Below, one piece after another: positions 59,901 to 64,000 of a stretch of 64,000 nt of DNA. The notes beneath the pieces were generated by a model. It searched no databases and was not told where the DNA came from. It saw only the letters and a list, made by a program, of their open reading frames with translations. The stretch is taken from assembly GCF_003268005.1 (NCBI RefSeq), contig NZ_CP014213.1, positions 496,001 through 560,000 on the forward strand, in the 5' to 3' direction. This DNA comes from Methanosphaera sp. BMS (lineage in GTDB: Archaea; Methanobacteriota; Methanobacteria; Methanobacteriales; Methanobacteriaceae). The number at the start of each line of letters is the position of its first letter. The stretch's first letter is position 1. Position numbers and translations under genes: made by a program.

Positions 59901-62900
59901 TGAAGGTCAACTGAAAACGGTCGTTTACAATATAAATCCAAAAGATATAGAGGATTTCTGTAACGCTAACACATTTAGTAAAAATTCATTATTCCTATCA
60001 GCACTTTCACTGACATTAAACAAATACACCTTCAGCGATAAAACATTAATAACCACTATATTTAATGGAAGATCAAATTCCTACCACTATAACACACAAG
60101 GATATTTGGTAAAAACACTTCCATTAATATTCAATAATGAAAACAGGCAAGTTACAATAAAAGAATTTATCAATACTATTGAGGATACATGGAATGATAC
60201 AATCAGTCATAGTGAATATCCATATACAAGTATTGCAGATAGTTACCAATTAAAACCTGAATTCTTTTTCTCATATCAGGAATTCTATGAATCAGAGGAG
60301 CTAAATATAAACGGTAATTCATATCAAACAAAAGAATTAACTATTGATGCAGAAATGGAACAGTATAAGATTTATTTTGATATTTTCATCTATAAAGACA
60401 ACATAGAATTTAAAATAGAGTATAATGATGAGTTATATACTAAAGAATATATACAAAAATTCTTAGATTCTATGAACAATGTATTAAATCAATTTATTGG
60501 ATGTGATATTAATAAGTTCATGATTTGTGATGTGGAATTGGAAACAAAACATGAAATGCCAACATTTGCACCGGTGGATACTCCATTTTTACATAAACGC
60601 TTTGAAAAGCAGGTTGAAGAAAACCCTGATTACATAGCTCTTGTAGCAGAGGATGCAACGTTAACTGCCGAAGAGCTTAACAAAAAGGCCAACCGTATAG
60701 CCAATGCATTAATCAAAAAAGGAATAAAAGCAAAAAGTAATGTTCTGATAATGCTTCACAGAAACAGTGACCTAATAGCGTCAATTCTAGGTATATTGAA
60801 GGCTGGATGTGCATATATTCCTATTGACCTTGAATATCCGAAGGACAGGATAGAATACATCTATGATAACAGTCAGGCAGAATACATTATTTCGGATGTG
60901 GATGATGGCAATTCATTGAATGTAAACGAATTGCTTGAAGAATCCGATACATCAAATCCTGAGGTTATGTTATCACCGGATGATTTGGCATATATGATTT
61001 ACACCTCAGGCTCTACAGGAAATCCTAAGGGAGTGATGATATCACACGAAAACATATGTAACCAGGTGGAAAATCCTAAGTCACAATACAATAGGTTGTT
61101 ATGTCTTACAACAGTATCATTTGACGTATCGGTTGATGACATATTAACATCATTATCCAATGGATTGAAACTGATACTTGCCAGTGATACTCAAATCAAA
61201 AACATACCCGAATTGATTCAGTTAATTAATGATGAAAAACCGGATATTTTGGATCTTACACCATCAAGACTGGCATCATACCTGGAAGTACCTGAGTTTT
61301 GTGAAGCAATCAAATGCCTAAAATGCCTGTTCCTTGGTGGAGAGCAATTTTCAACCAAGGTATATGAAAACTTCAGGAAATACTCTGATGCCGTTGTATA
61401 CAACAGTTATGGTCCAACCGAAACCACAATCACTTCAAACAACAAAATGGTAACAGATGTGGATGATATAACCGTAGGTTATCCGTTACATAATTATGTT
61501 ACTGATGTAAGGGATATAGATGGAAAATTATTGCCATATGGAGTCATGGGGGAATTGTACATCGGTGGAGTTGGTGTAGGTAAGGGTTACTACAACATGC
61601 CCGATAAGACAGAGGAAGTATTCGTCACAATTAATGATATACCATACTACCGCAGTGGTGACTATGCAATAGAACTGCCTGATGGTGAAATTGACATACA
61701 GGGAAGAATAGATAACCAGATAAAGCTAAGAGGACTAAGAATTGAAATAGGTGAAATAGAATCAAGCATCAACAAATACCCATCAGTAAGACAGGCGGTT
61801 GTTGTAATAAAACAAATACATAACAACGACCACCTATGTGCATATTACACTGCTGATGATGAAGTCGAGCCTGGATTATTGAAGAAATTTTTAAAGGACA
61901 AGTTAACAAAATACATGATACCTACAGCTTATATGCAGCTTGATGAGATGCCACAAACACCGAACGGTAAGACCGATATAAAGGCATTGCCTGAACCAAA
62001 ACTTAACCTGGAATATGTCGAAGCTCAGGGAAAAACAGAACAACAGCTATTTGAAATGGCAGCTGAACTCATAAACACGGATCAATTCGGAGTTACCGAT
62101 GATTTGTATTCCGTTGGGTTTACATCATTGATACTCATGAAATATAACTCGCTAATCTATGCACAGATGGGTGTAAACATTGATATATCCGTATTATTCA
62201 ATGATCCAACAATCAGAAAACTTGCCACGCAAATCGATGGAAGCAGTCAAGATGTTGATTTGGCTGAAACTATCGAACTTGCCAAAACAATGGATTGTTT
62301 CCCACTTACAGAAAACCAGTTAGGAGTATACTATGAATGTATGCAAAATCCTGATGAAATAAGATACACCCTACCGGCCGTCATAAGATTTGACAGTCAA
62401 ATAGATGCACATAAATTAAAGGATGCTGTAATCCGTACTGTTGAGGCTCATTCATACCTTAAAACGAGGATTATAACTACAGATTCTGGTCTACTAAGAC
62501 AAAAAAGAAATGATGACGCTCAAATTGATGAAATAGAAATTGTCAGTGTTGATTCAATAAGTGACAGTCAAATAATAGAAAACGATGTTAGGGTATTCAA
62601 GTTTGGTGATGAACAACTATTCAGGTTTAAGATTTATCAGACACCTGATGAGGTAGTATTATTCAGTGATATCCATCATATAATTACCGATGGAGTGTCA
62701 CAAATCAACCTATTTGCCGACATAGCAAGAGCCTATGAAGGTAAGCAATTGTCACAGGAAATTGTAGATGGATACGCTTATAGTCTTATCGAGGAGGAAA
62801 ATAAAGATAGTGATAGATATCTTAAATCCAAGGAATTCTTTGATGATAAGCTGTCACAGGAGATTGAATCCACAATACTCACACCAAACCTTAACGGAAA

Positions 62901-64000
62901 TCCGGATGAAGGTCAACTCAAAACGGTCATTGACGATTTTAATTCAGATAAAATCAATGAATTATGTGCAAAGTACTCATTAAGTAAGAATGCAGTCATA
63001 TTATCTGCCCTTACCTTAACGTTAAACAAGTACACGTTCAGTGATAAAACATTCATTACCACCATATTCAATGGAAGATCCAATCCATATTACTATGACA
63101 CACAGGGATTTTTAGTAAAAACACTTCCATTAATATTCAATAATGAAGATAGGCAAGTTCCAATTAAAGAGTTTATCAATGACATCAATGATGTATGGAA
63201 GGATACAATAACCCATACCGAATATCCATACACAAACATTGCAGACAGTTACCAATTAAAACCTGAATTCTTCTTCTCATATCAGGAATTCTATGATACG
63301 GATGGTATAATAATCAATGAAAAAACTTATCATGATTATGATTTGGCCGATGATAACATCGTGACAACTGAATATAAAGTCAATATGGATATATATGTAT
63401 TTGAAAACAAACTTGAATTCCTACTTGGCTATAATGACCAATTATACAGTGAAGATTATATTAAAACATTTATAAATTCAATGAAATTTGTTTTAGAACA
63501 ATACGTTGACATGAATATAGAACAAGAAAGAATTTGTGATGTTGAATTGAATAGTGTTAGTAAGCAACCGACATTTACGCCTGTTGAAACTCCATTTATA
63601 CATAAAAGATTCGAAAAACAAGTTGAAACCAAGCCTGATGACGTTGCAATAGTTTCAAATGGAGACGAATACACTTATAAACAGTTAAATGAATTAAGCA
63701 ATAAGATTGCCAATGGATTAATCAGTCGTGGAGTCAAGCCAAAGCATAATATTCTAATAATGCTTCCACGAACAATTGACCTGATAGCATCAATCATTGG
63801 TGTTTTAAAGGCTGGCTGTGGATTTATCCCACTGGACATGGAATATCCTAAGGAAAGAATAGAATACATATATGAAAACAGTCAAGCTGATTATATAATA
63901 GCTAATGAAAGCTATCAAAATGCATTGGACATCAAGGATTTACTCGAGCAAGAAAATACAGAAAATCCAAATGTGGAATTATCACCATCCGATACTGCAT
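53902..64000 (+). CDS. Non-ribosomal peptide synthetase, 5' part (continues past the window)
   Basis: An uninterrupted frame of 3366 codons to the window edge. Order: a C-terminal half of a condensation domain (about 1-215, no HHxxxDG), A1 (225-690), T1 (phosphopantetheine Ser743), C2 (HHxxxDG near 924), A2, T2 (Ser1740), C3 (His pair near 1923), A3, T3 (Ser2742), C4 (near 2925), then the start of A4 (from about 3230). Adenylation domains have TSGSTGNPKG near residues 365, 1367 and 2369. The usual Asp of A4 motif SFD is present in A2 (1406) and A3 (2408) but is Val412 in A1. A2 and A3 modules are nearly identical outside the substrate pocket. At least four modules; no release domain is in view. 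The product is unknown. Confidence 0.96.
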   Translation, partial: MSFENIENFNKYFYNQISDFNDSTILTPNLMGNKEDIKILEASIDIINQYDEFCNENSITQKDLLLSAVSMALNKFNFSHETLLYHGNNIPFAIKSENRQISIKEYLDMIHTDFKYNLKYENESAKELLDENNLKPELYINFNSTDNEWEYQNQFNIISDDEKITITFLYNEELYSKDYAELFLKSIETILNQLISCDISKTRICDISLSDETEDVKFKDVELPFLHKRFERQVSQTPNNIALVSNNKRLTYQELNDKANRIANGLIKQGVKAGSNVLIMLNRDENLIAGILGILKAGCAYIPIDPEYPDERIRYIYQDSQAEYIISDASTENSIDIEELLKQEDINNPDVKIDSDDMAYIIYTSGSTGNPKGVKGSHKNITSVFSEDENNEIFNEYVKMNRNLSISTVSFVAFLVDFMSLTFGTTLILANDDEIENIEALVRLMQNEKPDALTFITPSRLKQYLEEESFTKELSSIDYITIGGEMVTKEVLSKLAYDKTSVYIGYGSTETSGFATIKKITTLNDDLTIGKSVHNVTTDVRDVDGKILPQKVMGELYIGGNNIAKGYYNLDDDSFLNINNISYYKTGDYAIKTPDGEIKLKGRIDNQIKLRGLRIELGEVESNISQYPNIKENVVVIKKINNEDHLCTYFTAEDEINTKDLKEFLKERLTRYMVPSVFMQLDEMPKTPNGKVSIKDLPKPKLDFELIAPETKTEKALFEIASSISKTTEFGITDDLYAIGFTSLTLMKFNAAIYKKTNINLNISKLIDNPTIRDIANLIDNSESSDYNRIIEDSRNSMYIPLTANQLGVYYECAQNPDEAQYNLPSLIKFDKSVVADKLRDAVIKTINAYPYLKTRIVMHGDKLMHKRDDSIAVDDIPIIKQPCITDEEIQKTNSKKFDLLGGQLFRAKIYDTDDEVILFFDIHHLITDGESIDKLFRNFAYAYEGKEIESELFDGYADALLEAESEGSDEYVASENYFHDLLTQEVDSTVLTPNLNGNPDNGKLRSVSKYINPKLIRDFCASERISPNVLFMASIILNLNKYTFTDKTLITTIFNGRTNSNYFNTQAFLVKTLPILSINEDRNISIRKLLNQTDNIWKECIKHSNYPYTKISEEFGLKPEFMYTYSNRDEKIITINDKKYHYTHLETLETNYKITFNINESEDNIELSILYNNQLYTEKYIKVFLNGVLTIINQFIANDIDNLTINEIELYKHYELQTFTPVDTPLIHKRFEKQVEESPDNTALVAGDVTLTYEELNKKANRIANALIKKGIKAKSNVLVMLHRNSNLIASILGIWKAGCVYIPIDLEYPKDRIEYIYNNSQAEYIISDVDDGNSLNVNELLEESDTSNPEVMLSSDDLAYMIYTSGSTGNPKGVMISHENLGNLLENLKPQYNRVLSIITVSFDPSILDIFSPLITGLKLILANDIQVKNILELIKLINDEKPDILVLTPSRLASYLEVPEFCEAIKRLKCLFLGGEQFSTKVYETFRKYSDAVVYNIYGPTETTIASNMKEITDVNDITVGHPLHNYVTDVRDIDGKLLPPGVMGELYIGGVGVGKGYYNMPDKTEEVFVTINDIPYYRSGDYAIELPNGEIDIQGRIDNQIKLRGLRIEIGEIESSINKYPSVRQAVVVIRKISNNDHLCAYYTADEELETGELKEFLKDKLTKYMIPTAYMQLDEMPQTPNGKTDIKALPEPILYMEYMEAQGKTEQQLFEMAAELINTDQFGVTDDLYSVGFTSLILMKYNSLIYAQMGVNIDISVLFNNPTIRKLATQIDGSVEDNTINESIEMAKSIDLFPLTENQLGVYYECMQSPDEIKYTMPIVIRFDSQIDAHKLKDAIIRTVEAHPYLKTRIITTDSGILRQKRNDDAEIDEIEIVSVDSINDSQIIENDVRVFKFGDEQLFRFKIYQTPDEVVLFSDFHHIITDGVSQINLFADIARAYEGKQLSHEIVDGYAYSLIEENTKDSERYLKSKEFFDEKLSQEIDSTILTPNLNGNPDEGQLKTVVYNINPKDIEDFCNANTFSKNSLFLSALSLTLNKYTFSDKTLITTIFNGRSNSYHYNTQGYLVKTLPLIFNNENRQVTIKEFINTIEDTWNDTISHSEYPYTSIADSYQLKPEFFFSYQEFYESEELNINGNSYQTKELTIDAEMEQYKIYFDIFIYKDNIEFKIEYNDELYTKEYIQKFLDSMNNVLNQFIGCDINKFMICDVELETKHEMPTFAPVDTPFLHKRFEKQVEENPDYIALVAEDATLTAEELNKKANRIANALIKKGIKAKSNVLIMLHRNSDLIASILGILKAGCAYIPIDLEYPKDRIEYIYDNSQAEYIISDVDDGNSLNVNELLEESDTSNPEVMLSPDDLAYMIYTSGSTGNPKGVMISHENICNQVENPKSQYNRLLCLTTVSFDVSVDDILTSLSNGLKLILASDTQIKNIPELIQLINDEKPDILDLTPSRLASYLEVPEFCEAIKCLKCLFLGGEQFSTKVYENFRKYSDAVVYNSYGPTETTITSNNKMVTDVDDITVGYPLHNYVTDVRDIDGKLLPYGVMGELYIGGVGVGKGYYNMPDKTEEVFVTINDIPYYRSGDYAIELPDGEIDIQGRIDNQIKLRGLRIEIGEIESSINKYPSVRQAVVVIKQIHNNDHLCAYYTADDEVEPGLLKKFLKDKLTKYMIPTAYMQLDEMPQTPNGKTDIKALPEPKLNLEYVEAQGKTEQQLFEMAAELINTDQFGVTDDLYSVGFTSLILMKYNSLIYAQMGVNIDISVLFNDPTIRKLATQIDGSSQDVDLAETIELAKTMDCFPLTENQLGVYYECMQNPDEIRYTLPAVIRFDSQIDAHKLKDAVIRTVEAHSYLKTRIITTDSGLLRQKRNDDAQIDEIEIVSVDSISDSQIIENDVRVFKFGDEQLFRFKIYQTPDEVVLFSDIHHIITDGVSQINLFADIARAYEGKQLSQEIVDGYAYSLIEEENKDSDRYLKSKEFFDDKLSQEIESTILTPNLNGNPDEGQLKTVIDDFNSDKINELCAKYSLSKNAVILSALTLTLNKYTFSDKTFITTIFNGRSNPYYYDTQGFLVKTLPLIFNNEDRQVPIKEFINDINDVWKDTITHTEYPYTNIADSYQLKPEFFFSYQEFYDTDGIIINEKTYHDYDLADDNIVTTEYKVNMDIYVFENKLEFLLGYNDQLYSEDYIKTFINSMKFVLEQYVDMNIEQERICDVELNSVSKQPTFTPVETPFIHKRFEKQVETKPDDVAIVSNGDEYTYKQLNELSNKIANGLISRGVKPKHNILIMLPRTIDLIASIIGVLKAGCGFIPLDMEYPKERIEYIYENSQADYIIANESYQNALDIKDLLEQENTENPNVELSPSDTA

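Noticed and set aside
53902..64000. Several minus-strand frames of 60-130 codons across the NRPS region
   Set aside because: They are shadows of the long plus-strand NRPS frame, and equivalent shadows recur at equivalent positions in the duplicated modules.

Overview
The window is very AT-rich DNA from a methanogenic archaeon of the order Methanobacteriales, most likely a Methanosphaera-type gut methanogen. The support is archaeal-type genes (rps13-rps4-rps11-rpoD-rpl18e-rpl13-rps9-rpoN-rpoK-eno-rps2, a Cbf5/TruB pseudouridine synthase), surface proteins with bacterial-Ig-like and parallel beta-helix repeats, a DUF4013 membrane protein, and a giant archaeal non-ribosomal peptide synthetase (NRPS). 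The genus is an inference; the order is well supported.

Layout. 1-3.7 kb: a ribbon-helix-helix-like gene, a 228-bp tandem repeat and two small genes. 3.9-12.6 kb: a complete type I restriction-modification locus (hsdR, a half-size hsdS, hsdM, a full hsdS) followed by a tyrosine recombinase and a second, start-less hsdS in inverted orientation, which looks like a specificity-switching arrangement. 13-26 kb: an accessory, decayed region with a DUF4143 ATPase, a VapBC-like pair, an M50-like pseudoenzyme, remnants of IS630-like and IS1182-like transposases, surface-protein stubs, and a TnpB gene enclosed by terminal inverted repeats and an 8-bp target duplication. 26-31 kb: a secreted acetolactate decarboxylase, a 5'-truncated Ig-repeat adhesin, a MNT/HEPN toxin-antitoxin pair, and repeat clusters sharing the nonamer GTGGGAACA. 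31.5-42 kb: a DUF4013 protein, a three-gene operon (methyltransferase-like protein, PLD/SNF2 helicase, zinc-ribbon protein) that is the best candidate for an undescribed DNA-defence or DNA-processing module, and a large surface papain-like protease. 42-53.5 kb: housekeeping genes (NudC-like, Cbf5, tRNA-Ser, ribosomal/RNA polymerase operon, enolase, ferredoxin, MEMO, MntP). 53.9 kb to the end: the 5' 10.1 kb of an NRPS gene that runs out of the window.

How it fits together. The core operon supplies translation, transcription and glycolysis functions. The left half is a defence/mobile island: the type I system probably varies its DNA target by moving hsdS segments, toxin-antitoxin pairs and IS remnants surround it, and the three-gene helicase operon may be a second defence unit. 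The surface proteins suit a gut-associated lifestyle. The NRPS starts with half of a condensation domain and an adenylation domain lacking the usual alpha-amino-binding aspartate, so the first building block may not be an ordinary alpha-amino acid. Two genes (0.66 kb, minus strand; 6.9 kb, plus strand) appear to start at ATA codons behind good Shine-Dalgarno sites.
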